Shown piece by piece: positions 1 to 6,479 of a stretch of DNA of 8,344 nt (positions are counted from its first letter, which is position 1; the number at the start of each line of letters is the position of its first letter). The position numbers and the translations under genes were made by a program. The notes under the pieces were generated by a model. The model worked only from the letters and a program-made list of their open reading frames with translations. It was not told the DNA's origin and ran no database searches. Source of the stretch: an uncultured bacterium (GTDB taxonomy: Bacteria; Hydrogenedentota; Hydrogenedentia; Hydrogenedentales; SLHB01); assembly GCA_937928585.1 (NCBI GenBank), contig CALEZK010000600.1:1-8344 (forward strand). Direction: 5' to 3'.

Positions 1-53
1 GTTATTTTATAACATGAAATTCAATCCATTATATCGGTATATACGGATTTTAT
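1..53 (+). promoter_or_regulatory. AT-rich leader with possible -10 box
   Basis: This stretch is far more AT-rich than the coding DNA after it. TATAAC at 8-13 matches the sigma-70 -10 consensus at five of six positions, and an 8-bp palindrome GTATATAC lies at 37-44. Any -35 box would lie outside the window, so the promoter call rests on base composition and one hexamer. Only a weak GGA (45-47) precedes the first gene's ATG. It could equally be an ordinary AT-rich intergenic gap. Confidence 0.3.
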
Positions 54-548
54 ATGGTAAACAGGTCTCTATGTATTCGGACAGGCCCAACCCAGAAGGC
101 AATTCAGAACTCCACCAAGTCAGCACACCGGCTCCAGGTTAACGCTGGGGGGTTCACTCTGATAGAGGTCGTGGTTACCACGGCGATTCTTTCTGGCGTA
201 TTTGTTTTGTTGGTTGGCGGACTCATCAACATAGCCGAGATGAATGGAATCTCGGAAGACCACACGCAGGCAACGGCGCAGTTGACCAATACCCTCGAGG
301 CGCTTCGCGGCTTACCGCTATCGGAGCTTCTCGCTTATAAACCCGTCGACATGAGTAAATTGGGCGCTACAGCGTCTATGTCGCTTGTGTGTATCGGCGC
401 GAGTGGCGAAGTAATTCCGCTGCCGATAACAGAAGCTAAAGTTGCGGAGAGTCTGCCAAACCCGCTTGAGGTACGAGCAACGGTCCTGTGGCGCGATATG
501 CGCGGCCGACCGCAGGCACGAACTGCCGGTGCGATGTACAGGAGGTGA
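54..548 (+). CDS. Type IV prepilin-like protein, PilV/GspI-like
   Basis: Predicted minor prepilin or pseudopilin of 164 aa that would be processed by a prepilin peptidase and inserted into a pilus or type II secretion pseudopilus. The class III signal GG/FTLIE is at residues 32-38: cleavage after Gly33 leaves Phe as +1 and the conserved Glu at +5. The hydrophobic N-terminal helix covers about 34-58. The C-terminal part ends in a beta-rich stretch with the LWRDMRGR pattern (about 145-152), often seen at the end of PilV/GspI-like minor pilins. The start is the only ATG in frame after an in-frame stop at 15-17, and it gives an unusually long, basic 33-residue leader. No strong ribosome site precedes it, so a non-standard start nearer the signal is possible. 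It is the first gene of a tightly packed operon; its TGA (546-548) lies inside the ribosome-binding site of the next gene. The assignment as PilV rather than GspI is by gene order and is less certain than the prepilin call. Confidence 0.85.
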   Translation: MVNRSLCIRTGPTQKAIQNSTKSAHRLQVNAGGFTLIEVVVTTAILSGVFVLLVGGLINIAEMNGISEDHTQATAQLTNTLEALRGLPLSELLAYKPVDMSKLGATASMSLVCIGASGEVIPLPITEAKVAESLPNPLEVRATVLWRDMRGRPQARTAGAMYRR

Positions 549-550
549 TC
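541..550 (+). promoter_or_regulatory. Near-perfect Shine-Dalgarno that sets a TTG start
   Basis: GGAGGTGATC matches the complement of the usual bacterial 16S rRNA 3' end over ten bases. It overlaps the stop codon of the upstream pilin (TGA, 546-548) and sits directly before the TTG at 551, with GGAGG five bases from that codon. The in-frame GTG at 545 lies inside this site and would be too close to it. This supports translational coupling and decides the start of the second pilin. Confidence 0.8.
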
Positions 551-1171
551 TTGCGGGAACAAGACGGTTTTACATTACTGGAATTAATGATTGTGATGGC
601 GATCATGTCGATTGTGATGATTAGCCTGTACACGCTTGGCACGAACATGCAACTTGCCGCGGCCACCACGGACGCACGCATCACGTCTCAGGACGACGTG
701 CGCACGGGGATGCAATTTATTGGCCGTGAGTTGCGTCAGGCAACGACGGCATCTTTGGGGGCGAACAAGCTCCCGTCCGAGACTTTTTCATATCAACGAG
801 TCGCGGACTTGGACAGCAACGGGTTTCCGGTCAACGCGAGCAACCTCATCGAGCTCACGCCTACCCGAGTCATCACGAGAGATGTAGATGATCTGAACGA
901 TGACGGACGCACGCTGGATCAAGTTGTGCTTGTACAAGAGAAGATAATCCGCGTGATTGCGAATGGCGTAGTCCTCGATGAAGACAAGGATGCGAATGGC
1001 ATACTTGATGAGGGGGAAGACGCGAACCGTAACAACGTTCTTGATCGGGGACTGTGGTTCGAGTCGGTAGGGAACGGGGTGCTTGTGACGTTACAGTCGC
1101 AACGCGGATCCGGGCCGAGTGGTCACGCTCAGATTTCGACAATCATGAACTTGATTGCTCCGCGGAACTGA
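551..1171 (+). CDS. Type IV prepilin-like protein, PilW/GspJ-like, with Ca-binding-type loops
   Basis: Predicted minor prepilin of 206 aa from a TTG start. This start gives a classic six-residue leader, MREQDG, cut before FTLLE, with Glu at mature position +5; an upstream in-frame codon at 488 would bury the signal and lie inside the previous gene. The hydrophobic helix spans about residues 7-28. A segment at 49-65 (QDDVRTGMQFIGRELRQA) is typical of PilW/GspJ minor pilins. Residues 143-167 hold two adjacent acidic loops, DKDANGILDEGE (145-156) and DANRNNVLDRG (157-167), spaced like EF-hand or dockerin-type calcium loops. A shorter DLDSNG is at 87-91. Calcium binding is inferred from the pattern. 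Type II pseudopilins are known to bind calcium, though not usually through this double loop. Three bases separate it from the next gene. Confidence 0.87.
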   Translation: MREQDGFTLLELMIVMAIMSIVMISLYTLGTNMQLAAATTDARITSQDDVRTGMQFIGRELRQATTASLGANKLPSETFSYQRVADLDSNGFPVNASNLIELTPTRVITRDVDDLNDDGRTLDQVVLVQEKIIRVIANGVVLDEDKDANGILDEGEDANRNNVLDRGLWFESVGNGVLVTLQSQRGSGPSGHAQISTIMNLIAPRN

Positions 1172-1174
1172 ACG

Positions 1175-2842
1175 ATGAATGCCTCCTCCAGCAGTGATCG
1201 CGGCGCAGCACTGTTTACAGTATGCGTGTTCATTGCGGTTGCGGCATTGCTCCTGGCGGGACTTGCGGCGCGGGCTACGCAGCAGGCGCATCAGATCGAT
1301 CATTATCGCGCGTTTGAGGACTGCATGCCGAGCCTTGACGCAGCTATTGCACGGAGTATTTTCGATCTGGAGAGCGGCGGCAACGGTTGGATCGGGCTTG
1401 GAAACTGGAGTCCAAGCAGCACCAAAGGCAAACTTGATCTTCCTACCTTCAACGACCCTGTTGAGCCGATGTCGTTGTCAGGCACCCCGAGCGTAGAGTA
1501 CATGGCGTTCGCGAAAGACTGGGCAAGCGACGGTTTCGACAATAACGGGGATGGCGCTACCGACGATGGAAGAGAGTCTGGCGTATATACGATTTATGCG
1601 TTCGCCAAAGCACGTGGTGTGCGGAGGGCCGCCCAAGTCGTAGTGCAAGGAAGTGATATCAACGTATGGAGGAACGCACTATTCGCGGGCGACGGCAATA
1701 AGAACGGGCTTGTGACAGGAAACGTGACCGTGGCTGGCTCTGTTCATCTGCTTGGGGACGAGTTGCTCGACGGGGCGGTGGCGATTTCGCTCACCGGATC
1801 GGGCGAGATCAAGAACAATTACGGGGGCATGCCGGCCGCGTTCACAAAACGTATCCCCGGGCTTGAATATGAAGAACACGACGGCGAGAAAGTCCAAACG
1901 CTCGGGGCAAAGTTGCGTGTAAAGCGCGGACGAGTGGGAATTTCGGGTGGGGCCACGATTGGAACAAAGAACGTTGGCAATAATAAGGTAAAGGAAACCC
2001 TAGACGCTACGTTCGTTGCTGACGGCTGGACCGGAACCAGTGTCGCGAGCGATGGAGACCGTGGAGATCCCAAGAACGTCTTCAGCGACAACGGATGGGA
2101 CGCTCCCTACGATATGGGGGACGGGCTGAAATTTCCCTTATTGAGCGATCCCTACCACGAGATGGCGTCTGGCGAGACATTCATCGACTCAAGTACCGGC
2201 AAAGCATACTCAACATTCGATTATTGGAAAGCCGCGTTAACGCCAGAGATTTATAAGGGCGACATGACAATTACGACGGAGAAGGACTTTTATTGGAATG
2301 CGCAACGCCCGAGCGAATCGTTCGAAGAAGCGGCGAACCGAAAACCGGGCGAAGACTATATCTACTTTAACGCGAAGACCAACATAATGGAGGTGAGTGG
2401 TCAGATCATGATCGATGGGGACTTATACCTTGGCAAGGAAAAAAAACAAGATAAGACGCTTTACTTCACCGGCCGGGCCGCAATTCTGGTCAATGGCAAT
2501 GTGGATATTGATACAAACCTCTATTCCCAGAACGCCGACGGATCGCAATCAGGGAGCTTCCCTGTTGCCAACTGTCTGGGCATCATGGCAGGTAAAGACA
2601 TTGTCGTCGGTCGGACCGCAAACCAATACGTCATGGGTGCCTTTTACGCTCAAGGCAAGTTTGAGTCGCTCAAGAAGACCCACATTGCAGGCTCTGTAGT
2701 TGCGAACTATTTCGATTTTGGAAAGTCCTCGCCGCTTATTTATGAAGTCCCAACGTTAGCGGATAATCTTCCGGAAGGCATGCTCGGGGTATCGAACGGA
2801 AGCTCGCTTACCCAACTGGCTTGGCGGGAGATCGGCGCGTGA
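1175..2842 (+). CDS. PilX/GspK-like pilus-associated protein with beta-rich repeat region
   Basis: A 555-aa protein beginning with a short polar segment, RGAA (9-12), and a hydrophobic helix (about 11-32), as in PilX-type minor pilins. The residue at +5 after Gly10 is Thr rather than Glu; loss of Glu5 is known for GspK, which caps the pseudopilus. Residues 119-131 (DGFDNNGDGATDD) form a calcium-loop-like acidic stretch. From about 168 the sequence becomes glycine- and valine-rich with repeated turns such as GNVTVAGSVHLLG (182-194), and again at 407-420 and 436-447, suggesting stacked beta-strands as in beta-helix or bactofilin-like folds. The C-terminal part (about 460-520) carries GIMAGKDIVVGR and GAFYAQGKF, typical of PilX-like proteins with long C-terminal domains in environmental bacteria. 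Position in the operon fits the third minor pilin. Surface display or tip adhesion is inferred. The ATG is three bases after the previous stop and has only a weak ribosome site, so coupling is likely. Confidence 0.8.
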   Translation: MNASSSSDRGAALFTVCVFIAVAALLLAGLAARATQQAHQIDHYRAFEDCMPSLDAAIARSIFDLESGGNGWIGLGNWSPSSTKGKLDLPTFNDPVEPMSLSGTPSVEYMAFAKDWASDGFDNNGDGATDDGRESGVYTIYAFAKARGVRRAAQVVVQGSDINVWRNALFAGDGNKNGLVTGNVTVAGSVHLLGDELLDGAVAISLTGSGEIKNNYGGMPAAFTKRIPGLEYEEHDGEKVQTLGAKLRVKRGRVGISGGATIGTKNVGNNKVKETLDATFVADGWTGTSVASDGDRGDPKNVFSDNGWDAPYDMGDGLKFPLLSDPYHEMASGETFIDSSTGKAYSTFDYWKAALTPEIYKGDMTITTEKDFYWNAQRPSESFEEAANRKPGEDYIYFNAKTNIMEVSGQIMIDGDLYLGKEKKQDKTLYFTGRAAILVNGNVDIDTNLYSQNADGSQSGSFPVANCLGIMAGKDIVVGRTANQYVMGAFYAQGKFESLKKTHIAGSVVANYFDFGKSSPLIYEVPTLADNLPEGMLGVSNGSSLTQLAWREIGA

Positions 2843-3399
2843 AATTGATCCGATTCAAGTTTGGGTTGCGCAAGTACGGCCTCTATATTCTTTCTTACCT
2901 AAGTCCATTATTCGTGTTAGGTCTCGCTTACCTTTCAACGGAGAGCAATCCTTCGCTCGCAATCGCGAGCGTTCCGATTGCCAAAGTGCCGACGAATCGA
3001 ATTCCTGTAGTTAGCCGTCTGGAACGCCTTAACATCAATGGCGACTCTCGCAAGCACGTTGTTAACAAGATTGCCGGGTACCAGTCCGCCTATTCCGAAA
3101 ACCCCAATAGCGAAGACGCACCGGCTTACCTCATGGCAATCGGCAATCTGCGGTTGGAAATCCTCTCGGATTATTCCGGTGCGCTTGAAGCATTCGAGTT
3201 GATTATTTCGAGTTACCAGGAAGCGCCGCAGCGCTCTACTGCGTATTATCAAGCACTAGCCTGTTATATGCGTCTGGAGGATGAAACGGGAGCGCGCAGC
3301 CTCCTGCGGCGGATGGGGAATGAGTTCCCGGCAGGTTCCGAGGAACGCGAATTCGCTGACGAAACACTTGCTGATGGCATCCATAGTGCACTGGATTGA
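2839..3399 (+). CDS. Membrane-anchored TPR-like protein coupled to pilin operon
   Basis: A 186-aa protein from a GTG start that overlaps the previous gene's TGA as GTGA. GGGAG nine bases upstream supports this start over the TTG at 2821. The N-terminus has a basic segment (KLIRFKFGLRKYG) and one membrane helix at about 14-32 with no clear cleavage site, so it is probably anchored with the C-terminal part outside the cytoplasm. Residues about 95-164 form two helix-turn-helix units that resemble tetratricopeptide repeats: the first includes DYSGALEAFELIISSY (111-126), the second YYQALACYMRLEDETGARSLLRR (as positions 136-158). TPRs bind partner proteins. The tight coupling to three pilin-like genes suggests an assembly or scaffolding role in the same machine, but no known pilus TPR protein (such as PilF) is clearly matched. 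The repeats are degenerate and the exact family is not identified. Confidence 0.72.
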   Translation: MKLIRFKFGLRKYGLYILSYLSPLFVLGLAYLSTESNPSLAIASVPIAKVPTNRIPVVSRLERLNINGDSRKHVVNKIAGYQSAYSENPNSEDAPAYLMAIGNLRLEILSDYSGALEAFELIISSYQEAPQRSTAYYQALACYMRLEDETGARSLLRRMGNEFPAGSEEREFADETLADGIHSALD

Positions 3400-3755
3400 G
3401 AAAACATCTGGGCGCGATTCTGCCTGGCAATACTGCGTTCCGCATCGCGCAGAATACCAACGGTCTGAACTTCTGTAAATCGCCACTTCTACGCGACGGA
3501 CCGACGCTTAACCCGAAAGCTCGGACACAACGCTTGGTCTGAACTTCAGCGGAAGCCGGACAGACGCACCCGTATTCGCTTGCTTGTTGAACGTTGCTTG
3601 CATGGGTATGTCGGTTTATTGACGAAGAACAAATCCGCTCTTATCCGCGCGAACAAGAACCTTAGTCAGAACGACCTCGACTGGTCGGCATTGCGCAGTG
3701 AACCACTTCCACAATACGATGTGGGCGCGGAAGAAAACGCAAAAGGCGATCACCT
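3400..3755 (+). other. Gene-poor gap with small hairpin and 12-bp direct repeat
   Basis: I find no convincing gene here. ATTCTGC (3417-3423) and GCAGAAT (3449-3455) can pair, with a small inner stem TGCG/CGCA (3434-3437 and 3441-3444). It lies 17 bases after the TPR gene and may end that operon, though no U-tract follows. GGTCTGAACTTC occurs twice, at 3462-3473 and 3536-3547, a 74-base spacing. One plus-strand frame is open from 3469 to 3759, its stop overlapping the GTG at 3756, but it has no ATG and no ribosome site, and its protein is unfamiliar. It may be a remnant gene, a short non-standard gene, or chance. Confidence 0.5.
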
Positions 3756-3842
3756 GTGACTTCGGGAAACACTATTGCGTCAATTCTGCAGTGCAACTGC
3801 GCCCAAAATGAAGATACTGGCCATGCCAGAAAGGCTCTTGAG

Positions 3843-4583
3843 ATGCGCGAAAAGGAACCAATCGGAGCATACGAATTGTTCATGCTGGGCTTATGCGTCT
3901 ACGTGCTAATTGCGATGGCCGCGAGCACTTTCATCTCGCTGAGCGCAGACGCACATAAGATTGTCAACGCTGTGGATACGGTAATCTGTTTCGTTTTCAT
4001 CGCGGACTTCGTCTACAAGTTGACAACCGCGAAGAGCAAGGCGGGCTACTTGAAGTGGGGATGGATTGATCTGATATCGAGTATTCCAATGGTAGATTTC
4101 CTTAGGTGGGGCCGAATTGCTCGAGTCGTTCGCATATTGCGACTCCTGCGCGTTGTGCGTTCTGCAAAACGAATCGTGGCGCAGCTTGCAAAACAGCGCG
4201 GTGAAGCTACGTTTCTCGCACTTGGTCTTGCCGCCGTTGTGCTCATGGTGATTTCGAGTATTGCAATTCTGCAAGTGGAGCACGGCGAAGGGGCAAACAT
4301 TAAGGATGCCAGCGACGCATTGTGGTGGGCTTTCGTGACGGTGACAACTGTTGGGTATGGAGATAAATTTCCAGTCACTACCGAGGGACGAATAATAGCC
4401 GGTGTTCTCATGCTTATTGGCGTTGGATTGTTTGGCACCTTCACCGGCCTTGCCGCGTCTTGGTTCATGGGCCCAGAAGAGCGGGAACAAGAAGACATTC
4501 TGGAAGCGATGTCGAAGCGTATGGAACGGATCGAGCGGATGTTGGAGAACTTGTCAAGACAACAAGTTGCCGAGAACGGGTAA
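3843..4583 (+). CDS. Six-helix voltage-gated-type potassium channel
   Basis: A 246-aa inner-membrane ion channel subunit, expected to act as a tetramer conducting K+. The selectivity filter is TTVGYGD (168-174), preceded by the pore helix DALWWAFVT. Helices S1-S3 fall at about 11-32, 41-60 and 70-84, S5 at about 122-144 and S6 at about 183-207. S4 is strikingly regular, with arginines at 88, 91, 94, 97, 100, 103 and 106, one every third residue, indicating a real voltage sensor. Acidic partners are seen at Asp55 (S2) and Asp76 (S3). The tail (211-240) is highly charged and probably coiled-coil, suiting tetramer assembly. I prefer the ATG at 3843, since AAAGG lies upstream and the protein then begins just before S1. 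A GTG at 3756 would add 29 polar residues with no recognisable role. The gene stands apart from the pilin operon and is followed 101 bases later by the TerB-HIRAN gene. Confidence 0.92.
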   Translation: MREKEPIGAYELFMLGLCVYVLIAMAASTFISLSADAHKIVNAVDTVICFVFIADFVYKLTTAKSKAGYLKWGWIDLISSIPMVDFLRWGRIARVVRILRLLRVVRSAKRIVAQLAKQRGEATFLALGLAAVVLMVISSIAILQVEHGEGANIKDASDALWWAFVTVTTVGYGDKFPVTTEGRIIAGVLMLIGVGLFGTFTGLAASWFMGPEEREQEDILEAMSKRMERIERMLENLSRQQVAENG

Positions 4584-4684
4584 TGTGCGGGACTTTTCTA
4601 GAGCCATTTTCTCCGCTTACAAGCACTCATCTGTATTGCAGGCATGGTACATTTTCACAGGGGTGGACAACTGGGGACTGCCAC

Positions 4685-5617
4685 ATGGCAACAATTGATG
4701 AGTTACTTTCAGAGGCGGAGCGGATCCGAACTGAATACCGTCAAACAACCGATAGCGAAGCACGGGCGCGATTGTCGGCGCGATACCAAGAAATCGATCG
4801 TCTCGTCACCGACCTTCGGATAACCACTACCAAACCGAAGAAGGTTTCGAAAGTACTTGGCACTAAAGTGGTTTCGACTGATGGTCTTGCGGTTGAATTG
4901 TTGAATCTCTGCCAGTCAATTACAGCGGACGGCACAATCACTGACACAGAAATAGGCGAACTTCGCAAATGGTTGGAATCGGCAACGAAATCCGAATTAC
5001 CCGCGGTCGGATTCTTACGCGACATCGTAGCACTCATCTGTCGTGATGGGAAAATCGACAACGAAGAACGAAAGCAACTTTATTCAGCAATCGAAACAGT
5101 GTTGCCAACCGAGTTGCGGAGATTTGCCAAGCAACGGAGGAGAATCGTCGAAGCACTGGAAAAAGCTGAACAGCGAAAGAAAACAGCGACCGAAAGAGAA
5201 TTGCAGCGGCTGGAACGAAAGGCGTCCGTACCGTTAATTCATGCTGATTTCATGGTAGCCGGTGTCTCATACGAGGGACGAGGCGACATTGTAGCTGAAC
5301 ATGTTTATGAAGGTATGACCGTTTTTCTTGTGCGAGAACCTAACAACAAGTACAGCAAGTATGCAACGGGCGTTGTGCTGGACAATGGATTACAGATAGG
5401 TTACGTGCCGGAAGAGGAAGTCGGCGAGATCGCCCCGTTGCTCGATGCCGGGTATCCATACAAGGCGTTCATCAAAAAGATACTTGACAGCGGACGGGTT
5501 CCCATTCCCGTCGTTGTCGCATCTGTCTTCAACTTTGATGCGCCTGTTAACGGACTTGTTACAAAGCAGAATAATCCGCCGCCTGCCCCACCCAAGAAAC
5601 GCGGCTGGTTTCGCTAA
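4685..5617 (+). CDS. TerB-like plus HIRAN domain protein
   Basis: A 310-aa soluble protein with no signal peptide or membrane helix. Residues 1-50 are a charged, probably coiled-coil helix. Residues about 65-150 look like a TerB-type all-helical domain: two similar halves carry ADGTITDTEIGEL (81-93) and RDGKIDNEERKQL (120-132), the paired acidic signature of TerB and DUF533-like families, which may bind metal. A very basic helical linker follows (about 143-180). Residues about 188-282 match the HIRAN domain: VAGVSYEGR at 191-199, LVREPNNKYSKYA at 215-227, IGYVPEEE at 238-245 and LLDAGYPYKAFI at 252-263. HIRAN domains in HLTF and Rad5 bind DNA ends at damaged or stalled forks, and bacterial copies often occur in DNA-processing proteins. 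The tail is proline-rich, then basic (PPPAPPKKRGWFR). The ATG has GGGGA about eight bases upstream. A DNA-damage or stress-sensing role is inferred; no catalytic motif is visible. Confidence 0.78.
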   Translation: MATIDELLSEAERIRTEYRQTTDSEARARLSARYQEIDRLVTDLRITTTKPKKVSKVLGTKVVSTDGLAVELLNLCQSITADGTITDTEIGELRKWLESATKSELPAVGFLRDIVALICRDGKIDNEERKQLYSAIETVLPTELRRFAKQRRRIVEALEKAEQRKKTATERELQRLERKASVPLIHADFMVAGVSYEGRGDIVAEHVYEGMTVFLVREPNNKYSKYATGVVLDNGLQIGYVPEEEVGEIAPLLDAGYPYKAFIKKILDSGRVPIPVVVASVFNFDAPVNGLVTKQNNPPPAPPKKRGWFR

Positions 5618-5663
5618 GTATCCGAAGACCTTTGGCAGGGCTTTAAGCAATATTGGCTGGTGG

Positions 5664-5736
5664 TTTTAGGCGTCTTTCATACGGTCATACGCTTTGCAGT
5701 CATCGGTAATTTCCGGGGATAGCGCCTAAAATTACC
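5664..5736. repeat. Nested inverted repeats between convergent genes
   Basis: Two perfect inverted repeats share bases. TTTTAGGCG (5664-5672) pairs with CGCCTAAAA (5723-5731) around a 50-base loop, and GGTAATTT (5705-5712) pairs with AAATTACC (5729-5736) around a 16-base loop. Because 5729-5731 belong to both, the stems exclude each other. The element lies between the ends of two convergent genes (5617 and 5768), so a two-way terminator or mRNA-end structure is plausible. Neither stem has a clean GC-rich stem plus U-run. Confidence 0.4.
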
Positions 5737-5767
5737 CTGCGGAATTGCCCGTTGCAGGAATGACCAC

Positions 5768-6457
5768 TTACTCGGGGACAATCTCCACCATGACTTCGTT
5801 TCGCCGCATTGGGGGTGGGGTCCAGGGAGGGTTGTACTGTGCGAGGAGCGGCGCGCCCACGGTTTCAATCTTGTCGCGTTTCAGTGCTTCGAGCAGTTGC
5901 TGTTTTTTCTCGGCAGCTTTGGCGTCCGTGACGCTTCCGGAGAAGCGGATTGCTGCGTAGCGTTTCGCGGGCACTTCTACGATCTTTACGTCGGGATTAT
6001 TTGGTTTTGGCAGCGTATCGATCGTGTACTTGTCGGGCATGACGAATGCAACGACTCTGGCATCCGGTGTGTTTTGTTGCTCCAGCACCGGGGCGGTCAT
6101 CTCGATTTTTTCCGAGCGGACTTCCCGCTCGAGCACGGGTGCTGTCATTTCGATATTCTCGGAGCCTGCGGCGGCGTCACCCGTCACTTTCGTGTTGTTT
6201 CCGAAGATGTAATCGGCCAGTTTTCGAAAACCGCCATTCATGGCGTCGCGGAATTCGCCATTCATGGTGACCTCGGCGACGATGTGAGGGGCGTATTGGC
6301 GCACTTCATAGCCGTCGTGTTCGGAGATGACCTCATACTTCGGGGTTTCAATGCCCGCCACGGAAATGACTCCGACTGCAATCCAAATGCTCAAACCAGC
6401 CATGAGCAAAACTCCTATTGTGACCAGTAAATAAAACCATTTGCTTCTTCGCTTCAT
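5768..6457 (-). CDS. SOUL heme-binding family protein, membrane-anchored
   Basis: A 229-aa protein of the SOUL/HBP family, whose members bind heme or other tetrapyrroles. Residues 1-6 are basic and 8-32 form a membrane helix, so the domain is probably held outside the cytoplasm. The SOUL domain covers about 38-228: TPKYEVISEHDGYEVRQY (38-55) is the family's opening signature, FRKLADYIFG (77-86) follows, and AMTAPV-type motifs appear twice as IEMTAPVLE (102-110 and 118-126). The end has PPWTPPPMRRNEVMVEI (210-226), also characteristic. The duplicated IEMTAPVLE unit repeats every 16 residues and its DNA shows a matching diverged 48-base repeat; paired copies are known in this family. The gene starts 22 bases after the regulator's stop on the same strand, so the two are probably cotranscribed. 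Bacterial SOUL functions are poorly defined; heme or porphyrin binding here is by family only. Confidence 0.92.
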   Translation of the reverse strand: MKRRSKWFYLLVTIGVLLMAGLSIWIAVGVISVAGIETPKYEVISEHDGYEVRQYAPHIVAEVTMNGEFRDAMNGGFRKLADYIFGNNTKVTGDAAAGSENIEMTAPVLEREVRSEKIEMTAPVLEQQNTPDARVVAFVMPDKYTIDTLPKPNNPDVKIVEVPAKRYAAIRFSGSVTDAKAAEKKQQLLEALKRDKIETVGAPLLAQYNPPWTPPPMRRNEVMVEIVPE

Positions 6458-6479
6458 CGCGTTCCATCCAAAGGGTCCT

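Noticed and set aside
14..142. Short plus-strand open frame starting at ATG 14
   Set aside because: It encodes about 42 residues with no recognisable features, overlaps the first pilin in another frame, and lacks a ribosome site.
488..550. Extended N-terminus of the second pilin
   Set aside because: It lies within the previous gene, and the strong ribosome site and prepilin leader favour TTG 551.
3906..4498. Minus-strand open frames opposite the channel
   Set aside because: They are antisense to a gene with clear motifs, and their translations show no family features.
4460..4684. Extended N-terminus of the TerB-HIRAN gene
   Set aside because: It overlaps the end of the channel gene in another frame and adds no domain; ATG 4685 has a reasonable ribosome site.
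5897..6430. Plus-strand open frame opposite the SOUL gene (177 aa)
   Set aside because: It is antisense to a well-supported SOUL protein and is Cys/His-rich by chance of the reverse codons.
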